Assembly: GCA_028752905.1 (NCBI GenBank)
Contig: JAQNBH010000004.1
Coordinates: 39,054,336-39,118,335 of the forward strand
DNA: 64,000 bases
Source of the DNA: Cladorhizidae sp. MBARI D1340-BT2
Lineage: Eukaryota; Porifera; Demospongiae; Poecilosclerida; Cladorhizidae
Reading direction: 5' to 3'
How positions within the stretch are numbered: position 1 is the stretch's first letter; every line of letters starts with the position of its first letter. Positions 42,185-52,245 of this stretch are shown piece by piece. The position numbers were made by a program, and so were the translations under genes. The notes under the pieces are model-generated. The model had not been told where the DNA came from and did not search any database. It saw only the letters and a program-made list of their open reading frames with translations.

Positions 42185-42430
42185 CCCAGTACAAATTACC
42201 CAAGTTTAAGGGATTATCCAAGTATACAAGTCCTCCAAGTGTTAAGGGTTATCTAAGTACAGGGATTTTCCAAGTGTAGAGATTTTCCAAGTATAGAGAT
42301 TTTCCAAGTGTAGGGGCTATCCAATCATATGAATAATCCAAGTAGGAATAAAGGAAAAATCTAAGTAGGGTTATCCATGAATAGAAGCTATCCATGTTTA
42401 GAGTATATCTAGTTGCAGGGTAGGGTGGGG
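42185..42430. repeat. GGTTATCCAAGTATA minisatellite, first block
   Basis: Loose tandem units of 17-25 bp (TTATCCAAGTA(C/T)A(A/G), GATTTTCCAAGTATAGA) run to a GGGGTGGGGGG tract at 42425. This is the diverged flank of the main array at 43.2-44.25 kb. Confidence 0.75.
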
Positions 42431-42957
42431 GGGGGAGGGGGTTGTGTTAGTTTCAAGATTATTTAAATATACAACCAGATTTGTGAAAACCCTCCTCTAG
42501 TACTTAGTACTTACATGTACATATGATGCTAAAAGATAATCTCCTAAATGCTGTTTGAATGTATCGCCTTTGAACTGTAACATGCAAAGCTGTACCATGA
42601 AACACTTGCCTTAGTATAAATTAACTATTGGAGAATTCCATTCGAAAGGCATTGTTGGTGTGTTCGAGGCAAAACCTTATTCTTCCATAGTGCAGCCATA
42701 CACTACTAACTTTGCTGGAGTTTGTGACCATCCGGAGACTGTCACCATGTCAAGGCCTTCCCTGGCCCAGCTGTTGAGAGCACTTGCTAATTTTTCTCTA
42801 CAAGTCATCTCCATAAATCAGGCCAATTAGAAAAAGCAGCAGAAACTAACCCGCCAAATCAGCACACTCAAATTGTGATAATGACACTCTGTTCGCAAAG
42901 AGTAAGTGCATCAACCTCGCTCAGAATATGGACTTAATTTGTCCTCTAGAATGAGTG

Positions 42958-43084
42958 CCTGGACTTATAACTGACACAAGCTTATACATGAAGGATAGTT
43001 CTAGCTGTTTGTACATAGAATGAGTGCCTGGACTTATAACTGACACAAGCTTATACATGAAGGATAGTTCTAGCTGTTTGTACA
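42958..43084. repeat. 63 bp tandem duplication
   Basis: GAATGAGTGCCTGGACTTAT through TAGTTCTAGCTGTTTGTACA occurs twice head to tail with no visible difference. Identity implies a recent duplication or an assembly artefact. Confidence 0.8.
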
Positions 43085-43204
43085 ATAAAACATTTGAAAA
43101 TCAAAACCCCCAAAAAAATTATAAACTGCTTACTTCTCAATAATTGTTTTCTCGATAATTGTTCCATGCATTTAGATGAGTTTTCACAATCTGGTCACAT
43201 ATAG

Positions 43205-44250
43205 AGTTTTCAACATAGAGTTATCCAAATATATATATAGAGAGGGATTTTCCAAGTATGGGATTATCCGAGAATAGAGGAGTTATCCAAATATAGAGGA
43301 TTATCCATGTATAAGTATAGAGGCATTATCCAGTATAGAAGGGTTATTCAAGTATAGAGAGATTATCCAAATATAGAAGGGTTATCCAAGTATAAAGGGG
43401 TTATCCAAGTATAGAGGGTTATACATATATAGAGGGGTTATCCAATATAGAGGGTTATGCAAGTATATAAGGGTTATCCAAGCACAGAGGGTTTAATCAA
43501 GTTTAGAAGGGTTATCCAAGTATAGAGGGGTTATCCAAATATAGAGAGTTATCTATATATAGAGAGGTTATATAAGTATAGGGTTATCTTAAGTATAGAG
43601 GAATTTTCAAATATAGAAGGTTATCAGGTCTGGGGGTTATCAGTTATCAAAGTATAGGGTTATCAGTTATCAAAGTATAGGGTTATCTGTTATCAATGTA
43701 TAGGGTTTATCTAAGTTTTGTGTAGGGATTATCCAAGAACAGGGATTATCCAAGTAAGGGGGTTATTCAAGTATACCAGTTCTCCAAGTATAGGGGGTTA
43801 TCCCACTTTAGAGATTATCCTATTTTTGGTTCTCCAAGTGAGGGGGTTATTTCGTATCCAAGTACAGGGTGGTACCAAATGTAGGAGTGGTTGTTCAAGT
43901 AGAGGGGCTTATCCATGAAACATTATCCAGGTATATGTAAAAGGGTTTTATCCAAGCTATCCAGGTATGGGTTTATCCAAGTTTGAAACATTGTCCAGGT
44001 ATATATATGTGGAAGGTTTATACAAGTTTCAAACATTATCCAGGTATATGTACAGGGGTTTATCCAAGTTTTAAACATTATCCAGGTATATGTGGAGGGG
44101 TTTATCCAAGTTTGAAACATTATCCAGATACATGTATAGATAGGGGTTTATCGAAGTTTGAAACTTTATCCAGGTTTATGTAGAAGGGCATATCCAACTA
44201 GAAGGGTTTATGGTCATGCAAGTAGAAGCAGTTATCCAAGTGGATTATAC
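43205..44250. repeat. GGTTATCCAAGTATA minisatellite, main array
   Basis: About 45 units of a 20-26 bp repeat with core GGTTATCCAAGTATAGAGG. In 43920-44170 a higher-order unit of about 60 bp appears (GGTTTATCCAAGTTTGAAAC ATTATCCAGGTATATGT). Translated frames here are repeat artefacts. The array resumes at 49815-49940. Confidence 0.9.
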
Positions 44251-45109
44251 AAGTACCAACTTTGTTAAGGCCTGTCCACACTGCACAAGTCCTCGTGCAT
44301 TAACTGGTCACATCAACACTGAATTCGAATTAGAATAATGTGCATTAATCTGGTCCCCTTGATAGGTGGTTTGAGTTGAAAAGACCAATAAATTAAAGCA
44401 TTCAAATAACTCCATGCGAGTGCACTGAAAAGAATTTCATTCATTCGTGTCTTCGTGATGGATACAGTTGGGAACTTTGGAACTGGATGCACACTATCTA
44501 TGGCCTGCGCAGCAAAACTAGCTAGCTAGACAAACTGCACACACCTAGAAAACTGTTGCCATTTTGCATCCAAACTTAGTTCGTGTAGTCACAACCTTCA
44601 CTGTTTCTACTTTTCCCTCAGCTCTCTCCTCTTTCTTCTCTGTAGAAAATGTTTTCTGTGCATCTGTAGGTAGCTGATCAGCAAGAAAAGGATGCTAAAA
44701 CAAACTCTATCTCAACTACTGCTACAGTACAGTAGCGGTCAAAAATACATGCGGGTTGCATTGCGTTCAACAACGCATGCCGTGAATGCTAAAAAACACA
44801 GACCATGAATGGTCACAATTCGAACGTAAACCAACTGAAATAAACGTTGGCAAATGGGGAACGGAAACAAACAGTAGAAAATGTGATGTCCGCAAAGCAG
44901 TTGCAGCACATGCGCTTTGAAGCGAGGTGCTGAGCTTAGAGGCAGTGGAGTGTGTGCAAGCATTCAAAGCTATTTAGCTTCCATCTTCTTATAGTGTGCA
45001 GTGGAGCTGCAGTCTCCAGTTATTCTTTTTAATCCAGTCCACTGATAAAGTCGAGCAAGCCTTCCATCTTGAAGCCGTTACGTTTTACCGTCTTTCTAAT
45101 ATTTAGAGA

Positions 45110-46300
45110 AATATTTTCTCGCTTTTGTTTTAGTATTTAGCAGGGTTCTTAAGCAACATGGTTTACATGGCGTACAAAAAAAAAGGATACTCTGTTTGAT
45201 GTGAGAGGGCTTCAAGTCAACCACCATTGCTAAAATACTGGCCGATGAAGGCTTACTCGCGACTAATCAGGGCATAAGAAATTTTATGTTCAGATACTGG
45301 AAAACAGGAACCATTGCCAGGCGGGAAGGCAGTGGAACGCCTTCTACTGTTGGCAGAAATTAAAAAAAGTTTGTGGATGAACAGATGAGGCGTGATGATG
45401 AAACCACTGCATACCAGCTTCACTATATGCTGCTGTCCCAAGGCTATGCTATCTCTATCCGCAAGTCCTCCACTGTCGGACTGCTCTCAGGTAGAACTTT
45501 TATGGCAACTCTTACTGCCAACTTATCCGACAGGCCAAAAGGTTTGTACATAACTAGTCTAACTGGAAGGTAAGGAATATCTCTACTCCTCGCTAACAGG
45601 TGAAGAGATTCGAATGGATACAGCAACATCTTGCAGGGCGGGTTTGAAGATGTAGTGTGTACTGATGAGTGCACACTGCAACTTGAAACTCACAGGCACT
45701 TCTGCTGCCGTAAAAGAGGTGAAAAACCCCAAGAACAAAGCAAGGTATAGAAATAAAGATGCCACAAAACTTAGGTGAATACTTGCACTACTGATTAGGT
45801 GATATTATATGCATTCAATTCCAGGCCAAAATATACAGTGAAGGTCCATGTCTTGGCTGGGATAAGCCTGCGAGGTGCAAGTGGGATTTGCGTCTTTGAG
45901 GTCATCAGGCAAGCCACATTGTTTGCGAAATTTTAGATAAGACTCTGCTTCCTATAGGACATTTTCCCTGACCATCATAGGTTGATTTCCTGCAAGATAA
46001 CGACCCCAAACACACATCCAATTTGGCCAAGACATTTATGGACCAGAACTGTGTGAACTGGTGGAGGTCTCCACCTGAGTCACCCGATGCTAATCCCATC
46101 GAAAATTTATGGCACAAATTGAAAAAGAGTATATACGGAGGAAGGACAAACGGAGTACAAAAGACGAATTGGCGAAGAGAATAGAAGAATTTTGGAAGGA
46201 GGAGCCATGCCAAGTGTACCATGTACACCAGGCATCTAAGAAATGTCAAGCCCAAGATAATTGGAAGTGTGTGGGGAAGCTACTAGGTCCTGATTTATTT
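45110..46300 (+). pseudogene. Tc1-like (DD34E) transposase relic
   Basis: Frames in order give FKSTTIAKILADEGLLATNQ, TGTIARREGSGTPSTVG (bipartite HTH and GRPR-like hook), FVDEQMRRDDETTAYQLHYM, VVCTDECTLQLETHRHFCCR (first Asp, about 45660), KVHVLAGISLRGASGICVFE (45842), FLQDNDPKHTS (second Asp at 45996) and NWWRSPPESPDANPIENLWH (Glu at 46101). Second Asp to Glu is 34 residues, the Tc1 signature. Frameshifts occur between most blocks. Ends could not be fixed. Family and motif order match the element at 25.1-30.3 kb. Confidence 0.85.
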
Positions 46301-46654
46301 TTTCTGGTTGTATTTTTTGGTTCAATTGACAGTTGCTGGGTTTTGGGCTGGTTGTGTTTTTATTCAATTGACAGTTGCAGTTGAAAGAAATATTTTTGCA
46401 GTGTTAAATAATAAAAGTGTTGATTACTTGTGGGTTGTGAAGGTTATTCGAGGTCTTCTTTGAGGTGGTCTGTGTCTTTGAGGAAAGATTGTAGGCCGTG
46501 GTTATTATTGATATTTCACAGACACAATCGCTGAGGGACTAATTGTGATGCAGGTCAATTCAAAAAAAAATTCAAGCATAGAATATAATTTATATACTCT
46601 ACAAAAATCATTACAAATAAAATACATCTCCCCCACCCCACTAATCTCAATCTC

Positions 46655-46930
46655 TTACATAACTGTTGCAGAACCTCTAAACATTTCTTCTAAATTGGCT
46701 CGAATTCAATTTGATTGTTCCAGAATGCCGGGAATCGCTCGAGCATAACTTGCTTCAGCTGTAGAAGTTCATTAGCTGGGAGTGATGGAAACTTAATATA
46801 TCCTCTCCAAAGATGGCTTCTTTTGCTATATAGCTCGCATGTTAAACCTCAGCTTTACTTGTAGCCTGGTATCTGGCCACAACTTCTTCGACCGAGCAAA
46901 GGTTTTCAATGTCTATCTCAGTTGAGGGCA
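46655..46930 (-). pseudogene. BEN-domain remnant with stops and a deletion
   Basis: Minus strand after the coil: EIDIENLCSVEEVVARYQAT, SKAEV, TAA (about 46840), HASYIAKEAIFGEDIL (about 46795-46830), a frame change with loss of some residues, then KFPSLPANELLQLKQVMLER, FPAFWNNQIEFEPI, TAG (46690-46692) where BEN domains have Trp, and KKCLEVLQQLCKRLR. The spacing of AxFGExxL, LPxxEL-x2-LK, FP and FExxWKKC is the BEN pattern as I know it. Three lesions in one domain argue for decay after loss of selection. Confidence 0.55.
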
Positions 46931-47219
46931 AAGATTACAACAAGGGACAAACTGGAGGATGGCTGGAGAAGGACGATTATAAGCTGGGGCTGGAGCAATG
47001 ACGGCAGGAGTTGTTGATAGTGGAAGAGGACTGGGCTGAGGCATTAAAACAGGACTCATTTAAACATTTCCCTCCAAAACAGATATCCAGCTGAGTAGTT
47101 TGATCTGGTTCTGTTTTAATCTAGAAACCTCCATTCTCAAATATGCTGAGAGAGAGAGACAATTAGAATCATGTCAATAAAGGTATTCAATTTTAGATGC
47201 ATCTATTTATTTACCGATC

Positions 47220-47890
47220 TGCGATGATGGTTTGCATGTTGGAGGGGTAGCAGATTGTGGTGAAATGGTAGCATGTGGTGGTGAAGGAGTAGCAGGTGGT
47301 GCTGAAGTGGTAGGTGGTAGGTGGTGGTGAAGGAATAGCAGGTAGTGGTAAAGGGGTAGCAGGTGGTCGTGAAGGGGTAGCAGGTGATGGAATACCAGGT
47401 GGAGAAGGGGTAGCAGGTGGAGATGGGTAGCAGGTAGAAGAGGGTTAGCAGGTGGAGGTGGGGTAGCAGGTGGTGGAGGGGTAACAGGTGGTGGAGGGAT
47501 AGCAGGTGGTGGAGGGATAGCAGGTGGTGGAGGGGTAGCAGGTGGTGGAGGGATAGCAAGTGGTGAAGTGGAGGGATAGCAGGTGGTGGAGGGGTAGCAG
47601 GTGGTGGAGGGATAGCAGGTGGTGGAGGGATAGCAAGTGGTGGAGGGATAGCAAGTGGTGAAGGGTAGCAGGTGGTGGAGGTATAGCAAGTGGTGGAGGA
47701 GTAGCAGGTGTTGGAGGAGTAGCAGGTGGTGGGTAGCAGGTGGTGAAGGGGTAGCAGGTGGTGGAGGGGTAGGTGGTGGAGGGGTAGCAGGTGGAGGAGA
47801 GGTAGCAGGGGTAGCAGGTGGTGGAGGGATAGCAGGTTGTGTGGAGGAGTAGCAGGTGGTGGAGGGTAGCAGGTGGTGGAGGGGTTGTTG
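47220..47890. repeat. GTAGCAGGTGGTGGAGG minisatellite within exon 4
   Basis: About 40 units of a mostly 15-18 bp repeat, TAGCAGGTGGTGGAGGG, on the plus strand. On the minus strand it encodes PPPPAT, CYPSTT or LHHLLP depending on frame, and all three minus frames are open for long stretches. Only the phase-0 frame joins exons 3 and 5. Confidence 0.9.
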
Positions 47891-48829
47891 GTGGCAGATC
47901 TATAAGCACCAATATCCTGCCTATTTTGTTTGGAGAATATATACATTTCAATGTATATACATTTCAAGCTATTCATTACCAAGAGGGGTATCTTTTTTTC
48001 CCTTGAGTAATCGCTTCTTGGAAACAGATGCAGAAAGTAAATACTGCAAGTATTGTCACTAGGTAACAACCATACAAAATGCTTACAACCAGTATAGTGC
48101 TTCTCTTCTTCCCTCGACCTGCCTGGGATCCTATATAGATGTATATATATATATATACATGTATATAAAACAAGACATTCAACATTCAGTCCACACACAT
48201 TGCCTGCTTACAGTAGTCAAGCCAGTGGTACTAGATGGTGTGGAGTGAGTAGGCACAGGTGTGGCAGTGGCAGTAGGCAGAGATGGTGGTGTAGGCATTT
48301 TATTCAAATATTCTTCTTTTTGTTGCATTGCTGCAAAAAGAACCTACATGTTTGTATTAGCCATCTATGTTTTACACTAGCATTGAATGGCCATGTTCCA
48401 CACTAGGCCCAACATCTTACCTACATGTATGGCAGAAATCCTTCCAATGTGCTCGTGTTTCCCCTCTTTGATTTTGCAGAGGTCACCAACCAAAGCATCA
48501 TCCAATAGTCTGTTGTGCGATACAATTGTTACCGAGTCTTCTCGAAGCAAAAAGACCAAACAGTATTCTGCAACAAAAATGCCATATTGCAAGGATAAAA
48601 CGTGTTGAACTTCACCTCAACACCTTACTGAGCTAAGACCACTGCCTACAAACTTAGATTTCCAAAAAAAAATAGGCTAGGAAAAAAAAGGTTGCTGAAG
48701 GAGTTGGAAAATTCTAAAGGTCGAACTAGCTGAGGAGAGAGGTCCTAGGCTGACATAACAAATTTAAATACTGAATTATACTTACTTCTATCATCCATGG
48801 GCATGACAGCTTTCCGAAAAGTCATGCTG

Positions 48830-49380
48830 AACGTAGTAGCAGTGAACGAACTCTTTAAACCTCAGAGGGATATAGAATAACGAAGAAGCCGACGGTAAAT
48901 AGGATCCAAAACTTTGGATATTAATATTCAGTGACCTGGGCGCACTTTTTAGTGAGCTTTGGCACACTTTGGCGACCTTTAGAAGCTTGCGCCGCTGTGT
49001 TAAAGGGCGCACAAATGCCAACCGCATTTTGGTGACCTTTGAGATGGTTTGCATGACCTATAGAAGCCGGCGCCGCTGCAACATAAGTGGAATGGGGCAC
49101 GTAAATGCTAACAAACTGTTAGCATTGATTAGTTTGGTTGTTCAATTTTGTTGGAAACGATAAGTGTCTACATACATTCAAAATAAACATACATTCAAAA
49201 TAAACACAACTGGCATGTTTTTTTTTACCGCTACTGTATATCAATTTGACTGATTTTGGTAGGCTTATTATTTTTGCTTCATATGGTTTATTTCGGTGGT
49301 AGTTAGGATGCAACAAACACGCGTTAACTTGAAGAGTTTTTTTCTAGGACCCTACGCGCATTAATGCACATAAGTTTAAG
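48830..49380. repeat. Upstream side of the BEN-like gene, with a 90 bp imperfect duplication
   Basis: TTTGG(C/T)GACCTTT-GA...GC(C/G)GGCGCCGCTG and (GGGC)GCAC-AAATGC(C/T)AAC occur twice, about 48965-49025 and 49030-49110. It may hold the promoter; no TATA box is evident. Confidence 0.4.
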
Positions 49381-49814
49381 TGCAGGGTGGACAGACGAAC
49401 AGTGTACTTAAATCATTTCCTGTGGATCTTGGTATGATATTGATAATTAAAGTTATTAGCCTGTCGGAATGCAATTAGAACCAATAGCAGTGAAAAAATG
49501 TAATTGTATCTCTTATTATTTGTCGCTAATAAGCTTGCGTAAACCAAATTGATATGGGAAAAAATATTGCCATTTTTGGGGGAGCAAATGTACAGTGCAT
49601 GTATTGCATGCTATTAACATATGACAGCAGGGTTTGTAGTAAGGCTTGGTATAAATAACACTTGTAATGTAGAGGGGATGGCAATTTTTGCTTCGTGCAA
49701 TTTTTTTTGACGCCCTCACTACATTATTTGTGGCATTTATAACTAATTTCTCTACAAAGCTTGCTATTATATATACAAATACAATTATAAGGAGTTTTTT
49801 TAAGTTCAAAATAT

Positions 49815-49940
49815 TAGGGGTTACCTAATACAAGAGGTTATCAAAGTATACAGGGTTATCCAAGTATACAGGGTTATCCAAGTATACGGGGTTATCCAAG
49901 TATACGGGGTTATCCAAGTATAAGGGGTTATAGAACTACC
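49815..49940. repeat. GGTTATCCAAGTATAC minisatellite, right block
   Basis: Six units of about 18-19 bp (GGGTTATCCAAGTATAC), more uniform than the main array at 43.2-44.25 kb but with the same core. Confidence 0.85.
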
Positions 49941-50079
49941 AGAGGTTATCAATGAATACTCTATAATGGGAAAAGTTTTACTGGGTGTAAAACTTCATAT
50001 TTTTCACGAGCATGTAGGTAATGTTGAATTATAATATATACCTTTACAATTTTCTTCTCACTGTGCTTATGAACTCCTT

Positions 50080-50350
50080 TCAATGTCACCTGAATGATGT
50101 TATATGTACATGAACTCCTGTGAATGATGTTATATGTACATGAACTCCTGTGAATGATGTTATATGTACATGAACTCCTGTGAATGATGTTATATGTACA
50201 TGAACTCCTGTGAATGATGTTATATGTATATGAACTCCTGGGAATGATGTTATATGTACATGAACTCCTGTGAATGATGTTATATGTACATGAACTCCTG
50301 TGAATGATGTTGTATGTACATGAACTCCTTTCAATGTCAAGTGAATGACA
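50080..50350. repeat. 30 bp minisatellite, eight to nine units
   Basis: GAATGATGTTATATGTACAT GAACTCCTGT repeated head to tail with very few changes; flanked by half-units with TTTCAATGTCA. The minus-strand frame (VHVHITSFTG repeated) is open only because 30 is divisible by 3. Confidence 0.95.
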
Positions 50351-50469
50351 TTATATGTACATATTTTGTGTCATGTCTCTAGGTAACAAGAAACTACAAG
50401 GGCACAATAGCCTTCCTAATCCTGTGGACCCACTTTCAGCTCAAGTTAGTGTTAATTTAGGGGGATTTA

Positions 50470-50630
50470 GAGGTGTGCTCTAGATCTTGTAGATTTTGCA
50501 ACTGCCTCTTGTTCTAGGTTGCTGTTGATCTGTAGTCTGGTAATTCTGAGTAATTTATGGGTGTGCTCTAGATCTTAAAGATTTGGCAACACCTCGTTCT
50601 AGGTTGTTGTTGATCTGTAGTCTGATCAGG
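50470..50630. repeat. Duplicated block of about 75 bp, two copies
   Basis: GTGTGCTCTAGATCTT, GATTT-GCAAC and TTCTAGGTTG(C/T)TGTTGATC TGTAGTCTG occur at about 50473 and 50560 with an 88 bp period. Confidence 0.75.
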
Positions 50631-51179
50631 CCTAAATAGTGCAAAGCAGTTTTGTGATGCACATGATGGTATGCACAATGATGGGCATTATTTGAACAAA
50701 GTACCAAATACCAGGAGATTTTGAGTTCGTTTTCTGTGAGGGGGGGTGGGGTTGGGGGGGGGCCTACAACACTTATTCGGAGAATAAAAAATAAGTGACC
50801 ACTGCATTTCATCTCCTTCTGCCCTGCTCTCTATGACCCAGTGTGTGCAGTATACACGGCCAATATTTACATGGCCAATGCTGAACAACAGGAAAATACG
50901 TACAGAGCTGTCGGAGGCATGCTGTCAAGAGATAAGTAGAAACATAACACACACACCTTTGGAGTTATCAAGATACGATCACAATTAAGCACAGCAACAA
51001 ACACCATGATAGTACATTATAAATCTCTGTTTCTGATTATCACAAATTATTATATATGATAATTTCAAAGGAGGGCATGATATAACCCAACAAAACCTTA
51101 TCCCCTGCTTCTCTTTCCCCTTCAGCCTACTAGAACTACCAAAATCAAAGATCGATAAGGACTCAAAAATGCTCATAGA

Positions 51180-52245
51180 GCCCTGGCCAGCCTAGGTTGT
51201 GGGAGGCCCTTGCCAGCCTAGGTGATGGCCAGCCTGGATTATGGGAGGCACTGGCCAGTTGAGGTTATGGGAGGTCCTGGCCAGCCCAGGTTATGGGAGG
51301 TCCTGGCCAGCCCAGGTTATGGGTGGTGCTGGCCAGCCTACATTATGGGAAGACCTGGCAAGCCTACTGTAGGTTATGGAATGCCTTTGTCAGCCTTGGT
51401 TATGGGAGGCCCTGGCCAGCCTAAGTCGTGACTGTAGGTTATGGAATGCCTTTGTCAGCCTTGGTTATGGGAGGCCCTGGCCAGCCTAAGTCATGGGAGG
51501 CTTAGTTTATGGGTGGCGCTGACAAGCCTAGGTTATGGGAGCCCCTGGCCAGCCTAGGTTAGGGATGCGCTGGCCAGCCCAGGTTAGGCTTAGGCCCTGG
51601 CAAGCTTAGGTAATGGAAGGCACTGGTAAATCTAGGTTATGGGAGGCCCTGGCCAGTTAAGTTATGGGAGGCCTTCATCCCTCATAAGCTCAGGTTATGG
51701 GAGGCCCTTGTCCCTTGTAAGCCTAGGTTATGTGATGCCCTGGCCGGCCCTGGCAAGCCTAGGTTATGGGAAGCCCTCACAAGTCTAGGTTATGGGAGGC
51801 CCTGGTCATCCTTGGTTATGGGAGGCCCTGGTCATCCTAGGTTGGTTATGGGAGGCTTAGTTTATGGGAGGCCCTGGCAAAGCTAGGTTCATAGGAGGCC
51901 CTGGCAAGCCTATGTTTAGGGGAAGCCCTATCAAGCATAGATTGTGGGAGGCCCTAGCCAGCCTAGTTATGGGAGGCACTGGCAAGGATGGGAGGCCTTG
52001 GCCAGCCTAGGTTATGGGAGGTCCTGGCAAGTATTATGGGAGGTCCTGGCAAGTATTATAGGAGGCCCTGGTAAGCCTAGATTATAGGAGGCCTTGGCAA
52101 GCCTAGGTTATGGGAGGCTAGGGCGAAGCCAAGGTTATGAATGGTTGGCAAGCCTAAGTTGCGGGAGGCCTGGCAAGCCTAGGTTATAGGAGACCCTTGG
52201 AAAGTTATGGAAGGCCCAAGCCTAGGTTATGGGAGACACTAGCAA
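51180..52245. repeat. GGTTATGGGAGGCCCTGGCCAGCCTA minisatellite
   Basis: About 38 units of 26-28 bp, core AGGTTATGGGAGGCCCTGGC, CAGCCT; variants replace CCAG with AAG. GC-rich against an AT-rich background. A higher-order unit of about 73 bp (GTCGTGACTGTAGGTTATGG) recurs near 51365 and 51430. No gene; the short plus frame is an artefact. Confidence 0.95.

Larger units (their letters stand above)
46650..48825 (-). pseudogene. BEN-domain-like protein gene, five good exons and a broken 3' part
   Basis: Minus strand. Exon 1 48825-48786 (MTFRKAVMPMDDR), exon 2 48567-48421 (KYCLVFLLREDSVTIVSHNR through GDLCKIKEGKHEHIGRISAI), exon 3 48330-48212 (AMQQKEEYLNKMPTPPSLPT, Pro/Thr-rich), exon 4 47899-47215 (Pro/Thr/His minisatellite), exon 5 from 47145 (YLRMEVSRLKQNQIKLLSWI, coiled coil). 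Donors GTAAGT, GTAAGA, GTAAGC, GTAAAT and acceptors TTGCAG, TTGCAG, TTATAG, CTCTCAG fit, and phases 1, 1, 0, 1 join without a break. A TAA at 47060-47062 then ends the frame; BEN-like remains follow. An N-terminal KYxLVxF domain, linker and C-terminal BEN domain is an order I associate with invertebrate BEN proteins, which bind DNA and repress transcription. Family assignment is inference. Confidence 0.6.
44272..49394. mobile_element. Possible 5.1 kb inserted block bounded by inverted CTGTCCAC repeats
   Basis: CTGTCCACACTGCAC...GTGCATTAA at 44272-44306 matches, in inverse, CTGTCCACCCTGCAC...GTGCATTAA ending at 49394. The block separates two stretches of the same minisatellite and contains a Tc1 relic and the BEN-like gene. 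No transposase belonging to the block and no target duplication were found, so it may be a large non-autonomous element or a coincidence of old repeats. Confidence 0.3.

Noticed and set aside
43205..44250. Regular short repeats that might suggest a CRISPR array
   Set aside because: Units abut with no unique spacers of constant length, there are no cas genes, and the context is eukaryotic.
47203..48198. A 331-codon minus-strand frame rich in CYPSTT and LHHLLP
   Set aside because: It runs through an intron and is out of phase with exon 3; the phase-0 frame of the same repeat fits the splice sites better.
50086..50340. Repetitive VHVHITSFTG protein
   Set aside because: Frame is open only because the 30 bp repeat unit is a multiple of three.
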